Shown here piece after piece: positions 1-8,295 of a DNA stretch of 64,000 nt (within the stretch, counting starts at the first letter, position 1; the number at the start of each line of letters is the position of its first letter). Made by a program: the position numbers and the translations under genes. A model generated the notes under the pieces. That model saw nothing but the letters and a program-made list of their open reading frames with translations. It did no database searches and had not been told where the DNA came from. The stretch spans positions 56,748 to 120,747 of the forward strand of contig CABZDW010000002.1 in NCBI GenBank assembly GCA_902524545.1, written 5' to 3'. The stretch comes from an uncultured Pelagibacteraceae bacterium. Its GTDB lineage: Bacteria > Pseudomonadota > Alphaproteobacteria > Pelagibacterales > Pelagibacteraceae.

Positions 1-616
1 TATTTTAGATAATATTAATTTTGAAATTAAAAAGGGTTCTTGCATAGGCATTATTGGTGAGTCAGGTGAGGGTAAAAGCACTTTGGTTAATCTAATTATG
101 GGTCTTTTAAAAACAGAGAAAAATCAGGTGTATATAGACGGCATTCCTTTAAAAAAAAATATTCATCTTTGGCAACAAAATATTGGCTATATTCCACAAG
201 ACGTTTATCTCATGGATGCAAGTATTAGGGATAACATAGCTTTTGGAATAGAGGAAAAATTAATTGATGAAAAAAAGATAGAAGCGTTAATTGATCAGTT
301 AAATTTAAGAAAATTTGTTGATAGTTTTCCTAAAAAATTAAGCGAAAACGTTGGCGATATGGCCGTTAAGATATCTGGGGGGCAAAAACAAAGAATAGGT
401 ATTGCTAGAGCATTGTACATAGACCCCAAAGTATTAATTTTTGATGAAGCAACAAGTTCTCTTGATATAGAGAATGAAAATAAAATAATTGAAATAATAA
501 AAAAATATAAAAAAAATAAGACTATAATATTAGTCTCTCACAGATCTAATACTTTAAAGTATTGTGATAAGATATATGAAATTAAAAAAGGCGTAATTTC
601 TGAAAAAAAAAATTAG
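1..616 (+). CDS. ABC exporter ATP-binding domain, C-terminal part (5'-truncated by window edge)
   Basis: This is the nucleotide-binding domain of an ABC transporter whose 5' part, probably the membrane domain, lies before the window. The reading frame is open from base 2. Visible in order are Walker A GESGEGKST (bases about 56-84), a Q-loop region with YIPQDVYLMD, a signature ISGGQKQR, Walker B VLIFDEATS and the H-loop LVSHR. The ISGGQ/DEATSSLD combination is typical of exporter or flippase ABC proteins (MsbA, PglK and HlyB-like) that move lipid-linked glycans, lipids or peptides across the inner membrane. Its position before a polysaccharide pyruvyltransferase favours a glycan-related substrate, but that is inference. 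The gene overlaps or directly abuts the next one. Confidence 0.9.
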   Translation, partial: ILDNINFEIKKGSCIGIIGESGEGKSTLVNLIMGLLKTEKNQVYIDGIPLKKNIHLWQQNIGYIPQDVYLMDASIRDNIAFGIEEKLIDEKKIEALIDQLNLRKFVDSFPKKLSENVGDMAVKISGGQKQRIGIARALYIDPKVLIFDEATSSLDIENENKIIEIIKKYKKNKTIILVSHRSNTLKYCDKIYEIKKGVISEKKN

Positions 617-1631
617 AATTGTTACCTTCTATTTCTCAAATAACATTGGAGCATTATTGCAAGCAAAATCTTTGAGGCAAGTTATTGAGAAAAACATAAA
701 TAATCATAATATAAATTTTTATGATTACATGCCCGAAAAATTAGTTTTTCATGAGATTTATAAACCACTAAAGACATTAAATATAAGTAAACTATGTAAA
801 AATTTATATAAAAATCTTAAAATAAAAAAATGGAGAGATAAAAACTTTTTTCCAAAGCCAAATTCAAAGTTGTTAGAGTCAGATCTTTATATTTTTGGAA
901 GTGATGAAATATGGAATTTTAACAATAAATATTTTGGATATGATCCAGTTTATTTTGGTAATATAAATAACACAAAACCTAAGATTTCATATGCAGCCAG
1001 TATAGGAAATGCGGAATTTTCTGCACTGCCAGCAGACATTTTTCTAAATATTAAGGAAAGTCTCAAAAAATTTTCTAACATAAGTGTTAGAGATAAAGGT
1101 ACCTATGATTTTGTTAGACAAATAAATAACTCTAATCCTCAGATTGTTTTAGATCCCACACTAATTATTGACAAAGAGGATTCACAGATAATCAATAAAA
1201 ATATAATTCTAGTCTATGGATTTAACTTTTCAAATGAGGAGATTAGAGGCATTAAATCCTTTTCCAAAAAAAATAATTTGAAAATCGTTTCAATAGGATT
1301 TTACAATAAATGGTGTGATTTCAGTAAAATTGTAATTGATTCTGATGAATTTATTAATTACTTCAGGGAGTCAAAATTTATATTTACATCCATGTTTCAC
1401 GGAGTAATGATTTCTTATAAGTATAATAAAAACTTTTGGTATACCTTTAGTAAAACAAGACAAAATAAGATTGAATATTTTGTCGAATATTTAAAGTTAA
1501 AAAATAGAAAAATTACTGAAGAGAATTTAAAAAATTTTAATGTCGGTTATAAAACTAATTTAAATAAATTTTTAGATTGGAAGAGTTTGTCTAAAGAATA
1601 TTTATTAAGTAATATAAAACAAAATATCTAA
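600..1631 (+). CDS. Polysaccharide pyruvyltransferase family protein
   Basis: This is a member of the polysaccharide pyruvyl transferase family (CsaB/WcaK type, PF04230), which adds ketal-linked pyruvate from phosphoenolpyruvate to surface glycans. Family motifs are visible: GSDEIWN, YAASIG, SVRDKG, VLDPTLII and the late FTSMFHGVMIS block. The start is uncertain. An in-frame TTG at 657 would cut off the family N-terminus (IRIVTFYFSNNIGALLQ), which is encoded upstream from base 615. The frame is open back to a stop at 594-596, so CTG at 600 or ATT at 612 are the only early starts. A run of ten A (603-612) lies exactly there, so an unusual start or a one-base sequence error is possible. The gene overlaps the ABC gene end by about 17 bases. 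Confidence 0.85.
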   Translation: MKKKIRIVTFYFSNNIGALLQAKSLRQVIEKNINNHNINFYDYMPEKLVFHEIYKPLKTLNISKLCKNLYKNLKIKKWRDKNFFPKPNSKLLESDLYIFGSDEIWNFNNKYFGYDPVYFGNINNTKPKISYAASIGNAEFSALPADIFLNIKESLKKFSNISVRDKGTYDFVRQINNSNPQIVLDPTLIIDKEDSQIINKNIILVYGFNFSNEEIRGIKSFSKKNNLKIVSIGFYNKWCDFSKIVIDSDEFINYFRESKFIFTSMFHGVMISYKYNKNFWYTFSKTRQNKIEYFVEYLKLKNRKITEENLKNFNVGYKTNLNKFLDWKSLSKEYLLSNIKQNI

Positions 1632-1633
1632 AT

Positions 1634-2653
1634 TTATTTAATCTTATCTAAAATAACAATTTCTCGCTTGATAGAGTAACTTATGTTTTCTTGAAAGCTA
1701 CTAATAAGTTCAATTGCTTTGTTTGCGTCTTTTGAACCTAAATTTATAATACAATTCAAAGTTTTTTCTGAAAATCCAAAACCTTGAATATTTTTTATTT
1801 TTAATATTTTTAAATAAAATAATCTAGAAAATTTCCTATAAACAACCAAACTTGTTTTGGAATACCTTTTAAAAAGTATCGTTAGAAAATTATGTATTAA
1901 ATACATAGAATATAAAATAATAGAATTTTTTGATAAATCTTTATAAATATTTCTTGTAGCGAATAAACTTCCAAGGTTTGGAAAAGTATTTTCTTGATAA
2001 AAACCTCTGTGAGCTTTTACCTCTTTGATATAGCTATCTAATTTCAATTGGTTTTCTTTTTTTGTAAATTTAAATTCTATCTTTAAAATGATCAAATTTT
2101 TTTTGTGAAAATAACTACTTCTCCAATTAAAAAATAATTCATCTTTTCTTCTTTTATATATACTTCCATATTCATCCATAAAAGTTACTGAAGTTAAAAA
2201 GTCTGAGATACAAGAGCCATAAGATGATGCATTCATAAAAACTCCACCTCCAACAGTTCCCGGAATTCCTACCAATCCCTGAACTCCTGAAAAACCTCTT
2301 TTAGTAAAAAAATTAGCAAATCTACTGATTGAGGTCCCAGCACCAACAGAATAAACATTTGAAGAAATTTGATCAATATTTTGAATTTTTTGTAAATTTA
2401 TTATCGGCGTATAAATATCCCCGTCTCTAATTAATGTGTTAGATATATTTCCTAAAATATAATAAATAATTTTTTCTGATTTTAGAAAAAAGACTATATC
2501 TTTTACTTCTTCAGTATTAGACGGGTTTATGTATAATTTAATTTTTCCACCAGCTTTAATCCAAGATTTAAAACTTAGGTCAAAATTTTCTTTGAAAGAA
2601 ATATTATTTTTTACTAACCATTCTCTACACTTATTTATTAAATTTTGATTCAT
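1634..2653 (-). CDS. MurB-like FAD-dependent oxidoreductase
   Basis: The protein resembles UDP-N-acetylenolpyruvoylglucosamine reductase (MurB). It has the FAD-binding stretch GAGTSISRFANFF followed by GLVGIPGTVGGGVFMNAS, the central NLGSLFAT segment matching the GSxF block with the catalytic serine of MurB, and a C-terminal SEKTLNCIINLGSKDANKA matching the usual HANFIVN-AtA block with the histidine lost. At 339 aa it has MurB length. Bacteria normally keep murB in the division/cell-wall cluster, so a copy among glycan genes is probably a divergent paralogue acting on another enolpyruvyl or unsaturated sugar. A pyruvyltransferase-type neighbour lies tail-to-tail, 2 bases away. The function beyond a flavoprotein reductase fold is inference. 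Confidence 0.75.
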   Translation of the reverse strand: MNQNLINKCREWLVKNNISFKENFDLSFKSWIKAGGKIKLYINPSNTEEVKDIVFFLKSEKIIYYILGNISNTLIRDGDIYTPIINLQKIQNIDQISSNVYSVGAGTSISRFANFFTKRGFSGVQGLVGIPGTVGGGVFMNASSYGSCISDFLTSVTFMDEYGSIYKRRKDELFFNWRSSYFHKKNLIILKIEFKFTKKENQLKLDSYIKEVKAHRGFYQENTFPNLGSLFATRNIYKDLSKNSIILYSMYLIHNFLTILFKRYSKTSLVVYRKFSRLFYLKILKIKNIQGFGFSEKTLNCIINLGSKDANKAIELISSFQENISYSIKREIVILDKIK

Positions 2654-2666
2654 TTAAATAATTTTT

Positions 2667-3506
2667 TTATTCGAATCTTCCAATTTTGACATTATTTTCG
2701 TTTTCAAATGCTTTTAATAAGAATTCTTTTTTATTTTGATAATGATATTCACTTGAATAATTTTTAATAAATTTTTCGTTAATTAGATCACTTCTCACAA
2801 AAAAGGCATTAACACCAATTACATTACAACCTACTAGTAAATAATTTTTTTCTTTTAACATTCTCTCAAAACTTTTTAACGATGCACCAAAGTAATTACT
2901 TTTATCCCAATCTGCTTTTTTGTCATACTCGATAATCCATTCTGCAGATGGCCCAAACTTTGCATTATATTCAACAATAATCACTCTTGGATTTATAGAG
3001 CTAATTTTCTTTAAAACATGATATGTATTTAATCCAATATCAATACTTAATAGATCAATATCATTTTGATTATTTATTTTATTTTTTAATAAATCATTAA
3101 TATTCTCCATATTTGCCTCATCATTTATCACCTCAAGATATTTATTAATTAAAAAATCAAAATTTTTATATATTTTTTCACAATACTTTTTTTCTTTTTC
3201 TATCCACATACCATTCCATTTTTGATTGATTAAATGAAGAGTATTGCATTCAAAGCCGTCCTGAACGCCAATTTCTATGAATGTTTTATTCGATATACCT
3301 ATCCTTTTAAAAATTTCCTCTAAGATTCCATCTTCATCAGCTTGTGAGAAATTTTTATAACCATAATTTAATAAAATTTTTTCATTCTTTTTTTTATTTT
3401 CAGAAAGAATGTAAAGATAATTTTGAAATGCTAAATTTCTATTTATTGCATGAATTCTCAAATATCTTGCAATATGCCATAATATTTTTAAAATAATCCT
3501 TTTCAT
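2667..3506 (-). CDS. FkbM-like (putative SAM-dependent) methyltransferase domain protein
   Basis: This 279-aa soluble protein contains FIEIGVQDGFECNTLHL, which reads as a methyltransferase motif I of the FkbM style. It is preceded by a SQADEDGILEEIF segment and followed by LLSIDIG, where an acidic residue follows a hydrophobic strand. A tryptophan-rich GMWIEKE region follows motif I. Similar proteins occur in glycan islands, often annotated only as hypothetical. The ATG overlaps the stop of the upstream gene (2667..3506 begins inside 3503..5242 by 4 bases), so the two are translationally coupled. I see no transmembrane segment. A methyl acceptor cannot be inferred. Confidence 0.55.
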   Translation of the reverse strand: MKRIILKILWHIARYLRIHAINRNLAFQNYLYILSENKKKNEKILLNYGYKNFSQADEDGILEEIFKRIGISNKTFIEIGVQDGFECNTLHLINQKWNGMWIEKEKKYCEKIYKNFDFLINKYLEVINDEANMENINDLLKNKINNQNDIDLLSIDIGLNTYHVLKKISSINPRVIIVEYNAKFGPSAEWIIEYDKKADWDKSNYFGASLKSFERMLKEKNYLLVGCNVIGVNAFFVRSDLINEKFIKNYSSEYHYQNKKEFLLKAFENENNVKIGRFE

Positions 3507-5242
3507 AATGAATCTAATTTTTTTTCGTATTGCAAATTAATAGTATGTCTTAAATTATTTTTCACTTGATATTTAAAGCACTTATTAAAAAAATCATTTT
3601 CATACTTATAATTTTTGATTGATTTTATATTTTTTAGCCAAAATACGTCTCTATTGCTATATCTACTAACAGGAAATTCTACTACTAGAGGATGTTTTAA
3701 TGTCATTAAACTTTGTTGAATAAAGAAATAAATATACATTTTATTGCGTATTAATTTACTTGGTTTTTCTATTTTATCTGCATTTTTTAATTTTTTAAAA
3801 TATTCATTTTTATTGATTGGCTTTAAATTTTGAACAATTTCGCCCCACGATGTCCTTCCAGCACTAATACAAGGTTTACCTAGTGCATTTAATTCCAAAG
3901 ATACTGTCCCATGCGAAGTAACACCTACATCAGTCAACTCAAAACAGGATTTTGGTGAAATTTTTTCTGGACAAAGTTTAATATGATTAAATTTTTTGCA
4001 ATATTCCTCTACAAAATCTTTTGTATTAACTTTTACTTTTTTGTAGAAAGAATCCATTGGATGAGTTTTAATCAAATAATTATACTGCGGATTTTTTGAT
4101 GCAAAATCAAGAGTTTCTTTTAACCACTCAAAATTATCTTTAAATGCCCTCCAGCCTTGAACATAATTACCATCTAAAAATGTATGTGTAAAAATTACAA
4201 GAATTTTTTTTTTCTTATCCCAATTTAAAATTTTACAAATAGCTTTTTTATGAAGCTTATATTTTAAATTTTTATAAACAAATCTACTTTCTCTTTTCCA
4301 CACATTATCAATACCTTTATTAATTTTTTCATAAAAAATTTTCTTACCCTCCTTAACCGCATAATTAAAATCTTTTTTAACTATACTTTTGAATAATTTT
4401 TTTGAGATTTGCGCTCTTGCTGTATAAACTTCATTAAATTTTCTAAAATTAATAATAGATATTTTTGGATGCCCGTGTCTGGCATATACATTTAATTTTT
4501 TATTCAAACTCCTTTGGTAGATAATACCACATGGTAAAAATTGGTTTTCTGACATAATGATTCCATTATATTCATCTTTTTTGAGTATTGATGAAAACTG
4601 ATTATCGATATCCAGTGCTATAGAAAAATTATAAATTACTGAAAAATTAATATTATTAATTTGGGGATACCCAGTATGCCTAATTACATGTTCGGAGACA
4701 ATTTTTCCGTAAAAAATATTTCTAAATTTAAGTTTTAAAAAATCTTCAGGCGATTTATTATTGCTCAGTAAAAGATAGCTTTTAATAAAAATAATTAGAT
4801 GGTTGAATATGTTTGGCTCTTTAAGATATTTAAAAGATTTAAAACCATAACTTCTCATAATAATTTCTGACTGAATATCTTTTTTATTTATTAGGGGAAT
4901 TATCGATTTAGCTTTAAAAGTTCTCTCGATATATTTTGAGACTAACGAGTTACAAATTTGATCTTCTGGAATATGGACAAAACTAGTTAAAATATATTTT
5001 TTTTTACCTTGCTTTATTTTATTTTTTTTCCAAATAGCCTTATTTTTTCTTGTAAATTCTTGAAAAGGTTTACTTTTACTAGGATTAAAGTCTCTATCAA
5101 AATAAAACTTAATTAAACCAAAAACTCCGTATTTATTAATTGAGACTTTATGGTTATCTAAGTCAATAAAGAATTTCCTTGTTCTTGTTAATATAAATAA
5201 AAATAAATAATAAAAGAAAATTATTGATTTTCTCATAAACAT
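3503..5242 (-). CDS. Capsule polysaccharide biosynthesis-like protein
   Basis: This 579-aa protein has a short hydrophobic N-terminus (IIFFYYLFLFILT) and a C-terminal half that resembles the capsule synthesis family (PF05159, KpsS/KpsC-like). Features of that family include ILVIFTHTF, YNYLIKTHPMD, and the late block TSHGTVSLELNALGKPCISAGRT, which matches the TxxGT-x-E-A-x-GKP nucleotide-sugar site of GT-B enzymes. It probably transfers a sugar during surface glycan assembly at the inner membrane. It heads a two-gene minus-strand unit with the FkbM-like gene. A divergent gap of about 170 bases separates it from neuD. The donor and acceptor are unknown. Confidence 0.6.
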   Translation of the reverse strand: MFMRKSIIFFYYLFLFILTRTRKFFIDLDNHKVSINKYGVFGLIKFYFDRDFNPSKSKPFQEFTRKNKAIWKKNKIKQGKKKYILTSFVHIPEDQICNSLVSKYIERTFKAKSIIPLINKKDIQSEIIMRSYGFKSFKYLKEPNIFNHLIIFIKSYLLLSNNKSPEDFLKLKFRNIFYGKIVSEHVIRHTGYPQINNINFSVIYNFSIALDIDNQFSSILKKDEYNGIIMSENQFLPCGIIYQRSLNKKLNVYARHGHPKISIINFRKFNEVYTARAQISKKLFKSIVKKDFNYAVKEGKKIFYEKINKGIDNVWKRESRFVYKNLKYKLHKKAICKILNWDKKKKILVIFTHTFLDGNYVQGWRAFKDNFEWLKETLDFASKNPQYNYLIKTHPMDSFYKKVKVNTKDFVEEYCKKFNHIKLCPEKISPKSCFELTDVGVTSHGTVSLELNALGKPCISAGRTSWGEIVQNLKPINKNEYFKKLKNADKIEKPSKLIRNKMYIYFFIQQSLMTLKHPLVVEFPVSRYSNRDVFWLKNIKSIKNYKYENDFFNKCFKYQVKNNLRHTINLQYEKKLDSL

Positions 5243-5411
5243 ACGGCTAATCTAGTGATAAAATTTGTTTTTAATTTGACGCAAACTTAAACAATTACCT
5301 CCAAAATTCAAGATCAAATGCATCTTAGTAATATTTAAGTTGTATTAAAAACGATATTTATCCAAGGACATATTTGATTGATATAAATTAGTTTAAGTAG
5401 ATAATATTTAA

Positions 5412-6050
5412 ATGAAAAAAATCATAATATTTTCAGCAGGATCCCTTTCTAGAGAGATTTTAGAACTAATAAATTTTATTAATCAGAGAAAAAAAATATA
5501 TGAAGTGGTAGGATTTGTTGATGATAAACTTTTTAAAACTAAATCTAAATTAGCTGGAATTAAAATTTATAACTCCAAGAAATTTCCAAATAAAAATATT
5601 TTTGGAATTTGTGGAATTATGAACCCCCTAATGAGATCTAAAGTGATAAAAAAAGAAGGTAAAAAAATTAAATTTGTAAATATTGTCCACCCAAACGTAT
5701 GTATTCCAAAAACTTTTAAAATGGGCAGAGGAAATGTTATATTTGGCAATGTACACATTAGTTTTGATGTTAAGATTTCAAATTTTACTATTATTAGCAA
5801 TTTTTGTGATTTGGGACATAATTTAATTTCTGGAGATTATCTAACATGTATGCCAGGAACAATAATAGGCGGGAATTGCACATTAGGAAAGAATGTTTTT
5901 TTTGGTAGTGGTTCAGTTGTTCACCAAAATGTTAATATTGGTGATAATACACATATTGGCTCAAGATCGTACTTAACATCTGATTTAAAGAAAAATTACG
6001 CAATAATAAATTATCCTAGGCAAATTATTAAAAATATTGATAAAAAATAA
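5412..6050 (+). CDS. neuD: NeuD-family sugar O/N-acyltransferase
   Basis: This is a left-handed beta-helix acyltransferase of the NeuD/PglD family. The N-terminal Rossmann-like part (KKIIIFSAGSLSREILELI, then VVGFVDD) binds the UDP- or free sugar. The C-terminal hexapeptide repeats (GRGNVIFGNVHIS, GDYLTCMPGTIIGGNCTLG, VFFGSGSVV, IGDNTHIGSRS) form the acyl-CoA-binding helix, and SNFCDLGHN contains the conserved catalytic histidine. At 212 aa it has the normal family length. It ends exactly where neuC begins on the opposite strand, so it belongs with the sialic-type sugar genes although it is transcribed separately. Acetyl is the usual donor group, but other acyl groups cannot be excluded. Confidence 0.85.
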   Translation: MKKIIIFSAGSLSREILELINFINQRKKIYEVVGFVDDKLFKTKSKLAGIKIYNSKKFPNKNIFGICGIMNPLMRSKVIKKEGKKIKFVNIVHPNVCIPKTFKMGRGNVIFGNVHISFDVKISNFTIISNFCDLGHNLISGDYLTCMPGTIIGGNCTLGKNVFFGSGSVVHQNVNIGDNTHIGSRSYLTSDLKKNYAIINYPRQIIKNIDKK

Positions 6051-7151
6051 CTATTTCAAAATTTTAATTATTTCTTTTTTTGTATTGAGTAATGCATTCT
6101 TTTTAAAATAAGGATTATTATTTTTTTTAATCATCTTTAAAAATTCTTTGGATCTAGTTTTTAATATAGCTTTTTTTATTTTTTTGATATCATATCCCAC
6201 ATCTATAACACTTCTTGATCTAGGTCTGCCTTTTTGTCTATCCCCAATGTTTATAGAAGGCTTATTTAAACCTGGAATTTCAGATATTCCACTGGATGAA
6301 TTTCCTATTACACCATTTGAAAGTTTTACAAGAGAAAAATAGTATTTTGTCCCATAATCCTTTATGAAAAATATGTTTTTCTTATTGTTCTTTGTTTTGT
6401 TTATTAATTTTAAAATTTCTTTACTTCCTGGATCATTATTAGGTCTACAGATAAATATTGATGTTTTATCAAGACCTTTGATGCTCTCAAATACTTTTTT
6501 ATAATCTTTAATATTATTTTCTTTGTCCGTATGAAATGTTAATACATAGTTATATTTGCTTAGCTTTACGTTATACTTTTTTTCAACTTTTTGTTTATTA
6601 TAAAAATTTTTTTTGGAAAAGACATCATTCAATAAACTTCCATAAGAAAACACATTTTCTCTTCTAAAGCCAAGATTAATTACATTTTTTTTATGGTTAA
6701 TGTTGCTCGTAAAATGATAATTTGAAAATATAGAAATTCCGTCTCTATATTTGTTATCAAGCGAGCCTTTTGTTACTTCACCTCCATAGAAGTGTGCTAT
6801 GTTAATCTTTTTAGAATAGGCAACAAAAGAGCAAATTAGTATTTCAGATCTGTCACCAAAAAGTATTAACAAGTCAGGTTTTATTTTATTAATTATCTTG
6901 TTAAATTTATCTAAATAAATTGAATTTAATTTAAAAAAGTCAATATTATTGACATTTTTGATCTTAGAGAAAATTAAATTTTTAATTTTGGAATTTTTAA
7001 TATTATTAATTGTTAAACCAAATTTTTTGTCAAAATGTGTACCAGTACAAAAAAGATAACAATTATAAATATTTTGTAATTTTATAATCAAATCTTTTTG
7101 CAAATTAAAATCTGATCTATCTGAAGTTATGAAAAGTATTTTTTTTTTCAC
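6051..7151 (-). CDS. neuC: UDP-N-acetylglucosamine 2-epimerase, hydrolysing (NeuC/LegG type)
   Basis: NeuC-type enzymes convert UDP-GlcNAc (or UDP-diacetamido-bacillosamine in LegG) to the free manno-configured amino sugar plus UDP, feeding NeuB. Family signatures are clear: ITSDRSDF at the N-terminus, LLILFGDRSE, HFYGGEVTKGSLDNKYRDGIS with the conserved histidine and basic residues, and VIGNSSSGISEIPGLNKP followed by NIGDRQKGRPRS. Length (366 aa) is normal. Its start overlaps the neuB stop by 4 bases, so the order neuB-neuC is translationally coupled. Whether the product is ManNAc or a legionaminic/pseudaminic precursor cannot be read from the sequence. Confidence 0.88.
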   Translation of the reverse strand: MKKKILFITSDRSDFNLQKDLIIKLQNIYNCYLFCTGTHFDKKFGLTINNIKNSKIKNLIFSKIKNVNNIDFFKLNSIYLDKFNKIINKIKPDLLILFGDRSEILICSFVAYSKKINIAHFYGGEVTKGSLDNKYRDGISIFSNYHFTSNINHKKNVINLGFRRENVFSYGSLLNDVFSKKNFYNKQKVEKKYNVKLSKYNYVLTFHTDKENNIKDYKKVFESIKGLDKTSIFICRPNNDPGSKEILKLINKTKNNKKNIFFIKDYGTKYYFSLVKLSNGVIGNSSSGISEIPGLNKPSINIGDRQKGRPRSRSVIDVGYDIKKIKKAILKTRSKEFLKMIKKNNNPYFKKNALLNTKKEIIKILK

Positions 7152-8167
7152 TGTTTGATAAGCTCATCCTTATTGTAATTTTTTTTTGATTTTTTCCCAA
7201 TTATCACGGGATATAACATAGGAGATAAACCTGAACCTGGTCTTTTTGAGGTAATATTTTTATGAGTAAACTTTTCACCTTTCATGATTTTTTTGGCAGC
7301 GACTAAAGATTTTCTAGCAGCTATAATATTTTTCTTTTCACTATTTGTTACGTTTTTATCTTTAGTTCCTAAAGCTATTTGTAGATCTCTAATATTTTTT
7401 ACTAATTTAATTAGTTCCCTTGGTTCTAAACTTGAACTGTGATCAGGACCCTTCATTTTTTTACTTATTGTTATGTGTCGTTCAATAATTTTAGCTCCCA
7501 AGCTTACAGCTGCTAGTGAAACAATATTTCCATCAGTATGATCCGAATACCCGACTTCACATTTGAACTTTTTTTTAAGACTTAACATGGCATTTAAATT
7601 TACATCCTTTAAGGGTGTTGGATAAGCTGTGTTACAATGTAGAAGTATAATATTGTTTTTTTTAGTACCATTTTTTTGCAAAACTTTAATCGCATCTTTA
7701 ATCATATTCAAATTTGACATTCCTGTTGATAAAATTATTTTTTTATTAAGTTTACCTAATTCCTTTAAATATGGATAATTAGTTATTTCACTTGATGGAA
7801 CTTTAAAATAGTCCTGTTTTAATTTATATAAAAATTTAATGGACTCTATATCAAATGCAGATGAAAGAAATTTTACATTTTTTTTTTTGCAAAATTTTTT
7901 TAAACTTGGAAAAATTTTGAAATCAAACGAGAGTTTTTTAGCCATAGCGAGTTGACTATTATTTTTTATGGGAAAATTATTTTTTTGGTATATTGCTTGT
8001 TTTGCATTCTCAGAGATATGTAAACTTGGTATAGAGGTTTGAAATTTAACATAATCTACTTTTGCTTTGGCAGCTATCTCAATAAGTTTTTTCGCTAGTT
8101 TTAATTTACCATTATGATTAACACCTATCTCAGCTATTATGATAGTCTTACTTTTTTTCATGGTCAT
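7148..8167 (-). CDS. neuB: N-acetylneuraminate/nonulosonate synthase
   Basis: NeuB condenses phosphoenolpyruvate with a six-carbon amino sugar to make a nine-carbon nonulosonic acid. The TIM-barrel signature IIAEIGVNHNG is at residues about 9-19. VDYVKFQT, FKVPSSEITNYPYL, IILSTGM, HCNTAYPTP, EVGYSDHT and AKIIERHIT follow in the family order. The C-terminal SAF (antifreeze-like) domain is present, with SLVAAKKIMKGEKF and KRPGSGLSP. Two starts are possible, at 8167 and two codons later at 8161. It is the first gene of a neuB-neuC pair, diverging from the acyl/transketolase operon. No neuA (CMP-activation) gene is seen in the window. Confidence 0.92.
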   Translation of the reverse strand: MTMKKSKTIIIAEIGVNHNGKLKLAKKLIEIAAKAKVDYVKFQTSIPSLHISENAKQAIYQKNNFPIKNNSQLAMAKKLSFDFKIFPSLKKFCKKKNVKFLSSAFDIESIKFLYKLKQDYFKVPSSEITNYPYLKELGKLNKKIILSTGMSNLNMIKDAIKVLQKNGTKKNNIILLHCNTAYPTPLKDVNLNAMLSLKKKFKCEVGYSDHTDGNIVSLAAVSLGAKIIERHITISKKMKGPDHSSSLEPRELIKLVKNIRDLQIALGTKDKNVTNSEKKNIIAARKSLVAAKKIMKGEKFTHKNITSKRPGSGLSPMLYPVIIGKKSKKNYNKDELIKQ

Positions 8168-8176
8168 ACCTAAAAT

Positions 8177-8191
8177 TGATTATCATTATCA
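8177..8191. promoter_or_regulatory. Candidate Fur-box-like inverted repeat upstream of neuB
   Basis: The sequence TGATTATCATTATCA is a 7-1-7 inverted repeat with one imperfect pair. It differs at one position from the classic 7-1-7 Fur recognition pattern (TGATAAT-N-ATTATCA). It lies 9 bases upstream of the neuB ATG at 8167, within the 128-base divergent gap shared with the acyl-ligase operon. In such AT-rich DNA a chance match is a real possibility. Confidence 0.3.
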
Positions 8192-8295
8192 CGTATTGCA
8201 ATTTTAATTATCACTAATTAGTAATTAAGAATAGATATTTTAATTATACATATTATCAATAGTATAATATAGAAAATATTTAATATTACCCAAAT

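Noticed and set aside
5567-6342. Reverse and forward short ORFs within neuD and neuC
   Set aside because: They are antisense to well-supported genes and lack any family signature.
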